Positions 36,172 through 45,502 are shown, counted from the first letter of the stretch. The stretch is DNA of 64,000 nucleotides from Deefgea rivuli DSM 18356 (GCF_000620145.1 NZ_JHVM01000014.1:1-64000); one strand, 5' to 3'. Notes: generated from the letters alone by a model not told the origin. Program-made: numbers and translations.

Positions 36172-36981
36172 TTAGTTTCGACTCGGGTTGATCGTGAAAA
36201 TCCGCTGAATTGGGGCGCTACTATTTGGGCCAAACCAACGGTTGAAAATCGCCAGCGCTTCACCGCTTTTTTCCATCTCAAGCAGTGCATTATTGATCGC
36301 AGTTTGTAAGGCTTTTTCGCCTTTCGGGATACCTACGCCATAGATTTCCAGCGCCAACGCAAAATCACTCAGCGCATAGCGGCTACGCTGTGCTTCGGGT
36401 ATTTTATTCAGCGCTATCGCCAGCACCGGCGCATCGTCAACCACACCTTCGACAATATCGGCCTGCAGTGCTTTGACCATTTCAGGTACATCATCAAATT
36501 CGGCCAGCTTGGTTTTGGGAAAACTTTGGCGTAGCAATTTAGCGCCAGTCGATGCATTCGCAGCGGCTAAATAAGCGCCCACCAAATCCTTATCGCTCTT
36601 GAAGCGCCCTTTTTTGGCCAAAATCCGCGTGTCGGTTACGAAATAACCCACGCTAAAATCGATTTCTTTTTCCCGCTCTGGCGTACGCGATAACACGGCC
36701 ACGACGATATCGACCTTATTTTGCTTTAGCCATGGCAAGCGATCATTCGACTCCAAGGTTTTAAACACCGGCTTCACATTCAGGCGTTTGGCAATCCCCT
36801 GCGCAAACTCAATGTCGTAGCCTTTTAAAGCGCGGGTTTGAGGATCAAGTACAGAAAAAGGCGGTGATGAATCACGTACACCAATCACGATTGTGCCATT
36901 GCGCTGAATCGACTCCAGCGAGCTAGCTTGCGCTAGGGCGGCAGCAAACAATAAAGCAGCAGACAAAATAGTACGTAACAT
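36172..36981 (-). CDS. Periplasmic amino-acid-type solute-binding protein
   Basis: 269 residues from ATG 36981; 38 open codons upstream are not family-like. Signal peptide LSAALLFAAALAQA-SSL. SBP_bac_3 features: GTIVIGVRDSSPPFSVLD near residue 30, GYDIEFAQGIAKRL near 54 and LPWLKQNKVDIVVAVLSRTP near 84. Closest in style to glutamate/aspartate binding proteins of polar amino acid ABC importers. No transporter partner adjacent. Confidence 0.85.
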   Translation of the reverse strand: MLRTILSAALLFAAALAQASSLESIQRNGTIVIGVRDSSPPFSVLDPQTRALKGYDIEFAQGIAKRLNVKPVFKTLESNDRLPWLKQNKVDIVVAVLSRTPEREKEIDFSVGYFVTDTRILAKKGRFKSDKDLVGAYLAAANASTGAKLLRQSFPKTKLAEFDDVPEMVKALQADIVEGVVDDAPVLAIALNKIPEAQRSRYALSDFALALEIYGVGIPKGEKALQTAINNALLEMEKSGEALAIFNRWFGPNSSAPIQRIFTINPSRN

Positions 36982-37223
36982 TTTTAGCCTTTTTGAGCGA
37001 GTGATCTCGTTGATTTTTGCGGCTCTGGGGGAGGGGCTGCCAAACAGCCGCTCACCCTTTGCAAAGAGCTGGCAGTGTAGGCGAATTGATGACATTCGCT
37101 AGCTAGGGAAAGGGATTAATACATCAGCATGGCGCATGCGCATTGCATGCATTTCGTATTCAACTTCTGCTTAAATTGCATCGGTGGTGATTTTTTACGC
37201 TGGGTTAGCGCTGCTGTAGCTCC

Positions 37224-37323
37224 TTCCCCCTTGACGGGGGAAGGCTGGGATGGGGGTGTTGAGCCTAAATTGCACTCCGTAGTATCACCCCCACCCTAAC
37301 CCTCCCCCGTCAAGGGGGGGGAA
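37224..37323. repeat. C/G-rich inverted repeat, 100 bp
   Basis: Left arm TTCCCCCTTGACGGGGGAAG onward to TGGGGGTG (37258). The right arm is its imperfect reverse complement from CACCCCCACCC (37286) to 37323. Each arm contains its own small CCCCC-TTGAC-GGGGG hairpin. This kind of repeat is widespread in bacterial genomes and looks like a non-autonomous mobile or REP-type element. Confidence 0.8.
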
Positions 37324-37378
37324 TGCCGTGATTCTTTAACCACTATCAACTTGTAATCTAAACATGCTCTGTTAATTC

Positions 37379-37429
37379 TATGTATTGCCATATAGGCAAG
37401 ATAAATAAAGGCCTACAATCAAATACATA
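37379..37429. repeat. 51-bp dispersed palindrome, copy 13
   Basis: Arms TATGTATT / AATACATA, extendable by one more matching pair (C...G). Interior TAGGC...GCCTA also pairs. It lies 122 bases beyond the diguanylate cyclase stop. Confidence 0.85.
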
Positions 37430-37551
37430 GATACTGTTGGGCGAGCCAGCCGAAGGTGTAAGCCGCCAATTTGATGCCGATTTCACACATTGCAATCAGC
37501 GCTGGTTTAGGTGCAATTCGCGGTGAAACCCCACTGATGCTAGCGCAGCGC

Positions 37552-39141
37552 TTAGAGCACCTTGCACTCACTGCGATTGCGCCCATTGGCCTTGGCTTGA
37601 TACAAAGCCTGATCAGCATGCAGCAAGGCCACATCGAGACTTTGATGCGCCCAATGGTGCTCGGCGATGCCTGCCGAGAAAGTAATCGCGAGCGGCAGGC
37701 CGTTGATGATAGGAGGCTGAAGGTGCAGCAGCTCACGCCATGCTGCAACTTGCTGGACGACATGCTCGGCGCTGGTATCGGGCAGCAGAACGAGAAATTC
37801 TTCGCCGCCGATGCGAAATAAAAAGTCACTTTGCCGCAAATGCGTTTGCAATAACTGCGCCACATGGCGCAGCACGATGTCGCCAGCGGCGTGACCGTGC
37901 TGATCGTTAATGGCTTTGAAATGATCCAAATCGATCATCACCAAAGACAGCGTTTGCTGTTTTCGCGTGGCGCTGGCCAGCAGACTAGGGATAATTTCGT
38001 CGAGGAAACGGCGATTGTGCAGGCTGGTGAGCGGATCGTGAATCGCGGCTTCGTGCAATTGCTGCTGTAGCGTGGCATTAGATTCGAGTTGTTCTTCGAG
38101 CAAAATCAGCGCTTGTTGCAGCTCAAGCTGTATCAGTTTGTGGTGCGTGATATTGCGCAGCACCAGCAACAAACCGATGGCTTGATGCTGGTAATACACC
38201 GTGACCGAGCGCAGATCGTAATAGGCGTCGCCTAGATTCAGCTCAAACTCGACTGGCAATTCCTTATCCCACAGCGAGGGCAAAATGCTGCTGAGATAAT
38301 CAAGCCGCGCCAATGGTAGGCCGGTGGCATTGGCGGGCATGTCGGGCAGCGCTTGCGCGGCACGATTAAGCTGCGCGATTTGTTTGGCTTCGTTAATCAC
38401 CAAGACCGCGTCGGGCATTGCATCGAGCAAAACATCGTGCGCAATCGGTAGCAAATCAAATAGTTGCCGATGCGAAATTAGCCAGTAAAACACGCCGCCC
38501 ATGAGCAAAAAGCTAAACGGCGTTGGATCAAAATCAAACAGCGTAACTAAGCCTGTCACATAGGATGCATTAGCCAGCCACGGCACCGCCATTGCAATCG
38601 CCAAACCGACATAATGCCGCCGATGCAATTGGCTGGCGCGCGCCAGCGCATTCAAAATCACCAACATGCTCAGCGACATATAGCCGTACATAAACATCGC
38701 CGCGATAAAAAACCACGGACCATGCTCATACGCAATCGCAGCACCCGGCGCGGCGCTGACTGGCAAAGTGCTTTTATACATCCAATGATGCGCACTATTA
38801 GTCAGCGCGATCACAACGGTGATGATGGGCATCAACCACAAGCCCAGCTGCCATTGCCACGTCGGGCGCTGATAATAACCTTTGACGTAAGACCAAACAA
38901 ACATCGCCCAAAAGCTCGGCACAGCCATAATCCCAAACCAAGCGAACTGTGCGCACAGCACTTTTGCCGCTGGCGCTTGTAGCCACATTTCCATTCCCGC
39001 TGCCGCGCTCCACCATGCCGCCGCTAACAAAGTGGCAACATAATAATATCGGGCCGGAAAGACTTTGCGCCGCGCCGTATAGAGCGCCAACGTCAAGGTC
39101 AGCACCATGCACAACAGCAATAAAAAAGCCGCCCAATTCAT
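37552..39141 (-). CDS. Diguanylate cyclase with 7-TM sensor and PAS-like domain
   Basis: 529 residues. N-terminal half: about seven transmembrane helices (1-225), resembling the histidine-kinase-type 7TM sensor region. Then a PAS-like domain (about 240-340) and a short coiled coil. C-terminal GGDEF domain: active motif GGEEF, with the product-inhibition site RQSD five residues before it. It makes c-di-GMP from GTP at the inner membrane. Ligand unknown. Monocistronic. Confidence 0.93.
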   Translation of the reverse strand: MNWAAFLLLLCMVLTLTLALYTARRKVFPARYYYVATLLAAAWWSAAAGMEMWLQAPAAKVLCAQFAWFGIMAVPSFWAMFVWSYVKGYYQRPTWQWQLGLWLMPIITVVIALTNSAHHWMYKSTLPVSAAPGAAIAYEHGPWFFIAAMFMYGYMSLSMLVILNALARASQLHRRHYVGLAIAMAVPWLANASYVTGLVTLFDFDPTPFSFLLMGGVFYWLISHRQLFDLLPIAHDVLLDAMPDAVLVINEAKQIAQLNRAAQALPDMPANATGLPLARLDYLSSILPSLWDKELPVEFELNLGDAYYDLRSVTVYYQHQAIGLLLVLRNITHHKLIQLELQQALILLEEQLESNATLQQQLHEAAIHDPLTSLHNRRFLDEIIPSLLASATRKQQTLSLVMIDLDHFKAINDQHGHAAGDIVLRHVAQLLQTHLRQSDFLFRIGGEEFLVLLPDTSAEHVVQQVAAWRELLHLQPPIINGLPLAITFSAGIAEHHWAHQSLDVALLHADQALYQAKANGRNRSECKVL

Positions 39142-39320
39142 CGCAAGCGCTTTGAATCAATGAGGGATTTTGCCGGAACGGCAATCGATGAAAATGTCAT
39201 GCGAACATTGTAGTGCAATGCCTTCACCAGCGGCGTGATCAAATCAAACCTGCAACAAAACTGCGCGGCAATGATGTCGCGCGGTTTTGCCTAATTGAAG
39301 TGGCGCTGCGAGCATTGCCG

Positions 39321-40124
39321 CTATGGGCTGAGCTTGGCTGGAATATTCAGCAGCTTATCCACCGTGGTGAAACGATAACCTTGCTGCTTGAGCTGCGGAA
39401 TCAATGTGGCGCTGGCCATGATGGTAGGTTTACGGCCGCGTCCACCTGCATCGTGCAAAAGCACAATCGCCTCAGGATGAATATATTGCAGCACCACGCT
39501 GACGATTTTGCCGCTGGCGACTTCATCGACGCTGTTTTGATAAGTATGAAACCAATCGGCACTGTCCACCGACCATAAAATGGCCTGCATTTTTTTATCT
39601 TTCAGTGCTTTAATTTGTGCATCACCCAAAAAGCCATACGGTGGGCGCATCATACTGGGCTGAAATCCGACCACTTTTTGATACGCTTGCTGAGTTTTGG
39701 CTAATTGCTGATCCCACCAAGCATTATCCGCCGGAAGCTCAGTCAGATTCGGATGGTTAAAGCTGTGATTGGCTAGCACATGGCCTTCCGCTAAGGCGCG
39801 TTTCACAATCTCGGGATACTTCAGCACATTCTGACCTTGCCAAAAAAACGTCGCTTTCACTTGCTGCTGCTTTAATAAATCCAGCAAAGCGGGCGTGTCT
39901 TCACTCGGGCCATCATCATAAGTCAGCGCGATTTCTTTGCGATCACCTGGTCCTTCGATAAAGAAAGTCTCAGGGAAAGCCTTCGCTTGGCGCTCCATTT
40001 CAGCGGGCGGCAATTGGTTCCATGCCTCGATATACGGCGTACGCAAACGCGGCGGCGTTTGCGCCATGACAGACTGACCAGCCAACAAGGCCGCGAGAAA
40101 AAGCCCACAGTATGGTTTAAACAT
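39321..40124 (-). CDS. Secreted polysaccharide deacetylase (CE4)
   Basis: 267 residues. Signal peptide ending SVMA-QTP. NodB-homology domain with all main motifs: TYDDGP near residue 69 (catalytic base and metal Asp), HSFNHP near 122 (metal His pair), RPPYG near 160, WSVDSADW near 184 and LLHDAGGRG near 222. It removes N-acetyl groups from a GlcNAc polymer such as peptidoglycan, chitin oligomers or poly-GlcNAc; the target cannot be told. RBS GGGAG. Confidence 0.9.
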   Translation of the reverse strand: MFKPYCGLFLAALLAGQSVMAQTPPRLRTPYIEAWNQLPPAEMERQAKAFPETFFIEGPGDRKEIALTYDDGPSEDTPALLDLLKQQQVKATFFWQGQNVLKYPEIVKRALAEGHVLANHSFNHPNLTELPADNAWWDQQLAKTQQAYQKVVGFQPSMMRPPYGFLGDAQIKALKDKKMQAILWSVDSADWFHTYQNSVDEVASGKIVSVVLQYIHPEAIVLLHDAGGRGRKPTIMASATLIPQLKQQGYRFTTVDKLLNIPAKLSP

Positions 40125-40296
40125 GACACTCCCTAGGCGATAGAATCAAGGCCGCCGACATATATCGGCACACCGGCAGTGTAGAGCCGCAACATCAAGC
40201 ACACTTTGCAAATCTTGCTCGATGTGGATTAAGTTTCCAGCCCTCGTTTTATTGCAAAGAAGAATGCAAGCCACTCCACCGAATCGCGCTAAACAC

Positions 40297-41346
40297 TTAA
40301 CGTTGCGCCAAGCGCTTTGCCGCATCCAGCAGCATCGTTTCGGTGCTCGTCCAATCCACGCAAGCATCCGTTACCGAGCAGCCGTAAATCAATTCGGCCA
40401 AATCGGCTGGGATTTTTTGATTGCCAGCGACCAGATTCGATTCAATCATCACGCCGACCAAAGCTTGGCTGCCGTTCACGATTTGATTAATCACATCAGC
40501 CATGACCAGCGGTTGCAATTCGGCTTTTTTGTAGCTGTTCGCGTGCGAGCAATCGACGATGATATTGGTCGGGAGTTTGGCTTTTTTCAGCGCTTGCTCG
40601 GCCATCGCCACCGACACGGTGTCGTAATTGGGCCGACCATCACCACCACGCAATACCACGTGGCCGTATTGATTACCGCGCGTACGCACAATGGATACTC
40701 GACCTTGGCCGTTTAAGCCCAAGAAAGAATGCGGATGCGATGCGGATAAAATCGCATTAATCGCAATGCTGATATCGCCATCAGTGCCGTTTTTAAAGCC
40801 CACTGGCGTTGACAAACCCGACGACATTTCGCGATGCGTTTGCGATTCAGTGGTGCGCGCGCCAATCGCCGTCCATGCGATCAAATCGCCCAAGTATTGC
40901 GGTGAAATAGGATCGAGCGCTTCGGTCGCCGTCGGCAAGCCTAACTCGCACACATCAAGCAAGAAACGACGCGCTTTTTCCATGCCCAAATCCACCTGGA
41001 AAGAATCATCCATACTTGGATCATTGATGTATCCCTTCCAGCCTGTTGTAGTACGTGGCTTCTCGAAATATACCCGCATGACCAATAGCATTGTGTCTTT
41101 GACTTCTTCTTGCAGCGCTTTCAAGCGCCGCGCGTAATCAAGACCCGCAACAGGATCATGAATCGAACAGGGGCCAACGACGACGATCAAACGATTATCT
41201 TTGCGATCCAGAATATTTTTCAGCGCTTCACGCCCCGCATCAACAACTTGAGCGGCATATTCAGAAATCGGCAAACGCGCATGCAGGTCTTCCGGCGTTG
41301 GCATCGCGTCAAACGAAAGGACGTTAATATTTTCTAATTTATTCAT
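40297..41346 (-). CDS. aroG: 3-deoxy-7-phosphoheptulonate synthase, class I
   Basis: 349 residues, standard for AroF/G/H. Condenses phosphoenolpyruvate with erythrose-4-phosphate in the first step of the shikimate pathway. Motifs: VVGPCSIHDP near residue 57 (metal Cys), RVYFEKPRTTTGWKG near 92, IGARTTESQTHREMSSGLS near 162 and DCSHANSYKK near 268. The amino acid that inhibits it is not decided here. Single gene. Erythrose-4-P could also come from the phosphoketolase. Confidence 0.95.
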   Translation of the reverse strand: MNKLENINVLSFDAMPTPEDLHARLPISEYAAQVVDAGREALKNILDRKDNRLIVVVGPCSIHDPVAGLDYARRLKALQEEVKDTMLLVMRVYFEKPRTTTGWKGYINDPSMDDSFQVDLGMEKARRFLLDVCELGLPTATEALDPISPQYLGDLIAWTAIGARTTESQTHREMSSGLSTPVGFKNGTDGDISIAINAILSASHPHSFLGLNGQGRVSIVRTRGNQYGHVVLRGGDGRPNYDTVSVAMAEQALKKAKLPTNIIVDCSHANSYKKAELQPLVMADVINQIVNGSQALVGVMIESNLVAGNQKIPADLAELIYGCSVTDACVDWTSTETMLLDAAKRLAQR

Positions 41347-41443
41347 TTTGGCAGCTCAAGCAAGGTGGGCAATATAAGCATTATAAACACCTGCTCTGCG
41401 CTGCATAGACTGCGTATTACAGCAAGCTGCAATACGCATACGT

Positions 41444-42046
41444 TTAGTTGGCGACGCCACTCAAGCTTTCACGTGCGGCGGCGATGGCTAGATCGCGAAC
41501 ATCAGGTCCCATAGCTAGCCCTTCGGCAGAAATCACGCGGATATCGCTAATGCCGATAAAGCCCAGCACCACGCGCAGATAATCAATATGCGCAATGCCG
41601 GTTGCCGTGCCTTGATGCTGGCCGCCCGCCGTCGCAACAATCACCGCGCGTTTGTCAGTCGCCAAACCTTCAGCGCCATTTGCGCCGTATTTAAACGTCA
41701 CGCCGGCCACGGTAATCATATCGATCCATGCTTTAAGCTGGCTAGGTACCGAAAAGTTATACATCGGCGCGCCCAGCACCAACACATCAGCGGCTAAAAA
41801 TTCAGCCATTACCGCTTCAGACAAAGCCACTTGCGCTGCTTGCTCGGCGCTACGTGATTCGGCTGGCGTGCCTTTGGCGGCTAAAAATGCATCGTCGAGT
41901 TGCAAATTGAGTTGGCGCGTTACATCGCGGTAAGTGACGTTCACACTTGGCTCGGCGAGGCGAATGCTTTCAACCACTTCGGCGGTGAGTTGGCGTGATA
42001 CTGAATGGTCGCCAAGAATGCTGGAATCGATATGAAGAAGGTTCAT
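41444..42046 (-). CDS. azoR: FMN-dependent NADH:quinone oxidoreductase / azoreductase
   Basis: 200 residues of the flavodoxin-like fold. Features: DSSILGDHSVSRQL near residue 7 (FMN phosphate loop), PMYNFSVPSQLKAWID near 94 and ATAGGQHQG near 138. AzoR reduces quinones and azo dyes with NADH and helps resist thiol stress. Divergent from a LysR gene with a clear dyad between them, so it is probably the target of that regulator. Confidence 0.94.
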   Translation of the reverse strand: MNLLHIDSSILGDHSVSRQLTAEVVESIRLAEPSVNVTYRDVTRQLNLQLDDAFLAAKGTPAESRSAEQAAQVALSEAVMAEFLAADVLVLGAPMYNFSVPSQLKAWIDMITVAGVTFKYGANGAEGLATDKRAVIVATAGGQHQGTATGIAHIDYLRVVLGFIGISDIRVISAEGLAMGPDVRDLAIAAARESLSGVAN

Positions 42047-42074
42047 TTTGTTGCCTCTTGCGTTAAATGATTAG

Positions 42075-42091
42075 ATGTACACATCGTACAT
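42075..42091. promoter_or_regulatory. Likely LysR-type operator, azoR / LysR divergent region
   Basis: Perfect inverted repeat ATGTAC-ACATC-GTACAT containing a T-N11-A LysR box. It lies 29 bases ahead of azoR and 52 ahead of the LysR gene. Confidence 0.55.
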
Positions 42092-42142
42092 TTGATGCAA
42101 AATAAGCACTAGACAGCAAAATCAGGAAGGATTGTCCTAGCT

Positions 42143-43042
42143 ATGTTACCAATCGATATTGATTACAACGATTACGTCTATTTTGCTCGCGTGATTGAAT
42201 TTGGCGGCTTTTCGGCGGCGGCGCGGCAAATGGGGATTCCTAAATCACGTTTATCACGGCGAATTGCCGGATTAGAAGAACGCTTGGGCGTACGGCTACT
42301 GCAACGCAGTACGCGAAAATTGACGCTAACCGACGTGGGGCAAAAATTTCTGACCCACTGCCAAGCGCTGCAACGCGAAGCGGAAATTGCTGAGTGCATC
42401 GTTGCCAGCGTGAAAGCCGAGCCTTCGGGGCGAGTGCGGCTCAGCATGCCGCCGGCATTGCTCGATGGCTTAGCACCGGTTTTGCAGCGTTTTATCGTTG
42501 AAAATCCCAAAGTCGTGCTGGAAACCATCGCGACAACACGCCGTGTCGATTTGCTCGAAGAAGGTATCGACGTCGCGCTGCGCGTGCGGGCGACCGATGA
42601 TGAAGACCCGCAATGGGCAACACGCCGTCTGCGCGCCACACGCGGTATTTTGGTGGCCAGCCCTGAATTAGTCGCAAAACTGGGGGGCTTGACCACGCCC
42701 GGCGCACTCACGCTCGCGCCAGCGCTCGGCACGGTCAACGCCGATCAACGCATTCATTGGCGGCTGGTGAATGCAGCAGGCGAGGTTCGCGAATTTGTAC
42801 TGCCACCGCGCTTGGTCAGCGAGCATTTTGGCTTGCGTCGCCAAGCGGCGATTGATGGCCTTGGCGTGACGATGTTGCCGCAAGAAGATGCTAGTGCAGA
42901 TATTGCGGCTGGATTATTGGTCGAAGTGCTACCCGAATGGCGTTTCCCGCTCAGCCATTTACAAGCGGTCTACGCCAGCCAACGCGGCCTAGCGCCTGCG
43001 GTGCGTGCCTTATTGGATTTATTGGTGGAGACGATGGCTTAA
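42143..43042 (+). CDS. LysR-family transcriptional regulator
   Basis: 299 residues. Helix-turn-helix at about 20-40 (GGFSAAARQMGIPKSRLSRR), then the effector-binding domain. The pattern with IPKSRLSRRIAGLE is that of the CrgA/PtrR-like subgroup often paired with quinone or aldehyde detoxification genes. Divergent from azoR, with a shared operator-like dyad. Start ATG 42143. Confidence 0.92.
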   Translation: MLPIDIDYNDYVYFARVIEFGGFSAAARQMGIPKSRLSRRIAGLEERLGVRLLQRSTRKLTLTDVGQKFLTHCQALQREAEIAECIVASVKAEPSGRVRLSMPPALLDGLAPVLQRFIVENPKVVLETIATTRRVDLLEEGIDVALRVRATDDEDPQWATRRLRATRGILVASPELVAKLGGLTTPGALTLAPALGTVNADQRIHWRLVNAAGEVREFVLPPRLVSEHFGLRRQAAIDGLGVTMLPQEDASADIAAGLLVEVLPEWRFPLSHLQAVYASQRGLAPAVRALLDLLVETMA

Positions 43043-43137
43043 GAATAAATACCTAAATTGCCAATTCATTGATGCGGAGAATTAAGCCGCGCTGCACTAT
43101 ACTAAAACCACTTTTAATTGATCCACAGGCCAACATC

Positions 43138-43491
43138 ATGCGAATGTATCAGCTACTGACTGCAATCACCCTCGCCCTACTCTCGGTCAGCAGCTTGGCG
43201 AAACATCATGATTGCAAGGAGTTCAAAAACGAGCAAGCTCGGCAAAACTGCCGCGAGCATCACGATGATAAAAAACACAATTGCTATGATTCAAAAAACA
43301 ATAAAACGAAAGAGAAATGCCGCAACGACGGCAATTATTATGGCAATGGCGATAAAAATGACAAAATGTACCGGCCAGATCAGCAGCACAGAACCAAATC
43401 GCAGAAAGAGGCACAGCAATTTTGCGCTAGCGCACACAGCGCGCTCGATCATGATGCTTGCATGAGCGGCCAAGGCTACCCAAAACGCTAA
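43138..43491 (+). CDS. Small secreted His/Asp/Lys/Asn-rich protein
   Basis: 117 residues from ATG 43138. Signal peptide MRMYQLLTAITLALLSVSSLA, cleavage before KHHD. The mature chain is very hydrophilic, with clusters of His, Asp, Lys and Asn and six cysteines (in CKEF, NCREHH, NCYD, KCRND, FCAS and ACMS contexts). This could give disulfides or metal binding. No family recognised. It has its own terminator (43515). Confidence 0.68.
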   Translation: MRMYQLLTAITLALLSVSSLAKHHDCKEFKNEQARQNCREHHDDKKHNCYDSKNNKTKEKCRNDGNYYGNGDKNDKMYRPDQQHRTKSQKEAQQFCASAHSALDHDACMSGQGYPKR

Positions 43492-43514
43492 TTGCAAAGA
43501 TATTTAAAGACATT

Positions 43515-43543
43515 AAAAAAAGCCGCAGCAGCGGCTTTTTTTA
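43515..43543. terminator. Bidirectional terminator
   Basis: Stem AAAAAGCCGC / GCGGCTTTTT with loop AGCA. Serves the convergent genes 43138-43491 and 43570-43878. Confidence 0.9.
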
Positions 43544-43569
43544 ATCTAAAGATTTCAACTTACAGCAAT

Positions 43570-43878
43570 TTAGTTGCGACCGTAACGGCGGCGGCGGATC
43601 ACCGTAAAGCCAATGACACCCAAGGCAATCATTGCGTAGATTTGCGAATCACCATCATCTTTAACGGCTTTAACGCTTGGCGTAGGCTTCACCGACAACA
43701 CATTCGCCCCCAGAGGAGCCGGCACCGCCAGCAAATTGGCCGACTCTAGGCTGCCATTCGCAGCAGCAAATACTGCAGCCCCTTGCAATCCGCCCGCTGC
43801 CGACAATACGGCGGCCTGCGCAGGTGCTGCCAAACTCAGCGCAGCGAGCATTAAGCTTAATATCCGAAGTCGCAACAT
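43570..43878 (-). CDS. Small exported protein with C-terminal TM and Arg-rich tail
   Basis: 102 residues. Signal peptide ending PAQA-AVL. The mature part is short and rich in Ala, Gly, Leu and Ser. It ends with DSQIYAMIALGVIGFTVI followed by RRRRYGRN. This layout (hydrophobic helix plus terminal Arg cluster) is that of PEP-CTERM-type sorting signals, but no Pro-Glu-Pro motif is present. Might be a variant sorting substrate or simply a membrane-anchored peptide. RBS GGGGC. Confidence 0.65.
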   Translation of the reverse strand: MLRLRILSLMLAALSLAAPAQAAVLSAAGGLQGAAVFAAANGSLESANLLAVPAPLGANVLSVKPTPSVKAVKDDGDSQIYAMIALGVIGFTVIRRRRYGRN

Positions 43879-44130
43879 AGCGCTGCCCCTAAAATGGTTT
43901 ATATGAAGTGCATTTTACCTGCTCTTAGATTACAAATCTATGACAAGTAACCATATTATGCTGCACCTGCACATTTTTGTGGGCTACTTCACGCGTAAGT
44001 TATACCCGCCACGCGCTGCTAATCGGTTTGGCGCGAAATATGAGTAATTAATACCGCTGTGCTATGTTGATGGCTTACTGCACAGCATTGAAATTGATGT
44101 CAGCATAAGGGCTATTGTGGAGATTTTATT

Positions 44131-45444
44131 GTGATTGCAATTGAGTTATTGGTGGTGCTGGGCGCCATTTTATTGGGCGCACGCTTATCAGGGGTCGGCC
44201 TTGGCGTGATGGGTGGCTTGGGCTTGGCGATCTTGGTGTTTGTGTTCGGCTTACGCCCAACCTCTGCGCCGATTGATGTGATGCTGATGATACTCGCGGT
44301 CATCACGACGGCGGCGTGTTTACAGGCGGCAGGCGGGATGGCATTTTTGGTGCAAATCGCCGAGAAAATCTTACGCCGAAATCCCAAGCGCATCACTTTT
44401 TTCGCGCCCTTGGTGACTTACTTTTTCACGCTGTTTGCCGGAACAGGCCATGTTGCTTACGCGGTGTTGCCTGTCATTGCCGAAGTGGCGCATGAATCAG
44501 GCGTACGCCCAGAGCGGCCTTTATCGATTGCCGTGATTGCATCGCAAGCGGCGATTACTGCCAGCCCGATTTCAGCTGCCACGGTGGCTTTGTTGGCGTT
44601 GTTGTCGCCAGCAGGCATTCATTTGGGCGATATTTTGCAAATTGCGATTCCAGCCACCTTGATCGGCACGATGGCGGGCGCGTTAATGGCGAGTCGCCAA
44701 GGTTGCGAGCTGCATTTAGATCCCGTCTACCGCGAACGACTTGAGCGCGGCGATTTTGCGCAAAACCAGCAGCAAGCATCGATTACCTTGCCCCACGGTG
44801 CGCGCCGCTCAGTGGCGATCTTTTTTGCGGCAGTGGTCACCGTCGTTTTGCTGGGCTCTATCCCAACGCTGCGCCCAACGTGGCTGGTCGATGGCACCAT
44901 CGTGCAGCTGGATATGTCGCAAGCGATTGAAATCGTCATGTTATCGGCTGCGGCGTTGATGCTCTTGCTGTGTAAAGTGAACCCCGAAGAAGTGATAAAA
45001 AGCTCGGTGTTTCGTGCGGGTTCCGCAGCGGTAATCGGGATTTTTGGCGTGGCGTGGATGGGTGACACTTTTATTCAAAGCAATTTGAGCTTTTTTTCTG
45101 GCTCAATCCAAAGCATCGTCACCGCGCAGCCGTGGCTGTTTGCGGTAGCTTTATTTGGCATGTCGATTTTATTGTATTCGCAAGCGGCAACGATACGCGC
45201 CATGCTGCCGCTGGGCATCGCGCTGGGTCTGCCTGCACCCGCTTTGATCGCAATGTTCCCGAGTGTGAATGGCTACTTTTTTATCCCCAACTACCCCACC
45301 GTGATTGCCGCGATTAATTTTGACCGCACTGGCACAACCCGCATCGGCAAATATTTACTCAATCACAGCTTTATGCTGCCCGGCTTGGTGTGTTCGATTA
45401 CGTCGGTCGCGAGCGGATTTTTACTGAGCAGTATTCTGCTGTAG
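44131..45444 (+). CDS. dcuB: Anaerobic C4-dicarboxylate transporter, Dcu family
   Basis: 437 residues, 10-12 transmembrane helices. DcuA/DcuB family features: MIAIELLVVLGAILLGARLS at the start, FAGTGHVAYAVLPVIAEVA near residue 109 and SQAAITASPISAATVALL near 144. Exchanges fumarate, malate or aspartate for succinate during fumarate respiration. GTG start with GGAG upstream. DcuB rather than DcuA is a best guess. No FNR site seen ahead of it. Confidence 0.88.
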   Translation: MIAIELLVVLGAILLGARLSGVGLGVMGGLGLAILVFVFGLRPTSAPIDVMLMILAVITTAACLQAAGGMAFLVQIAEKILRRNPKRITFFAPLVTYFFTLFAGTGHVAYAVLPVIAEVAHESGVRPERPLSIAVIASQAAITASPISAATVALLALLSPAGIHLGDILQIAIPATLIGTMAGALMASRQGCELHLDPVYRERLERGDFAQNQQQASITLPHGARRSVAIFFAAVVTVVLLGSIPTLRPTWLVDGTIVQLDMSQAIEIVMLSAAALMLLLCKVNPEEVIKSSVFRAGSAAVIGIFGVAWMGDTFIQSNLSFFSGSIQSIVTAQPWLFAVALFGMSILLYSQAATIRAMLPLGIALGLPAPALIAMFPSVNGYFFIPNYPTVIAAINFDRTGTTRIGKYLLNHSFMLPGLVCSITSVASGFLLSSILL

Positions 45445-45469
45445 CTTCTGCGACCCTCAGGCTTCTAAT

Positions 45470-45497
45470 AAAAAGGCCATCCTTTGATGGCCTTTTT
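45470..45497. terminator. Bidirectional terminator
   Basis: Perfect stem AAAAAGGCCATC / GATGGCCTTTTT, loop CTTT, between dcuB and the convergent beta-lactamase gene. Confidence 0.92.
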
Positions 45498-45502
45498 CAA
45501 TT

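Larger units (their letters stand above)
36982..37551. other. Intergenic region with two repeats
   Basis: 570 bases between the solute-binding protein start and the diguanylate cyclase stop. It contains the inverted repeat at 37224-37323 and 51-bp copy 13. The remainder has no gene I can support. Confidence 0.6.

Noticed and set aside
36052-36309. Forward ORF after the EF-hand-like gene
   Set aside because: Most of it is antisense to the solute-binding protein gene; it looks like a shadow frame.
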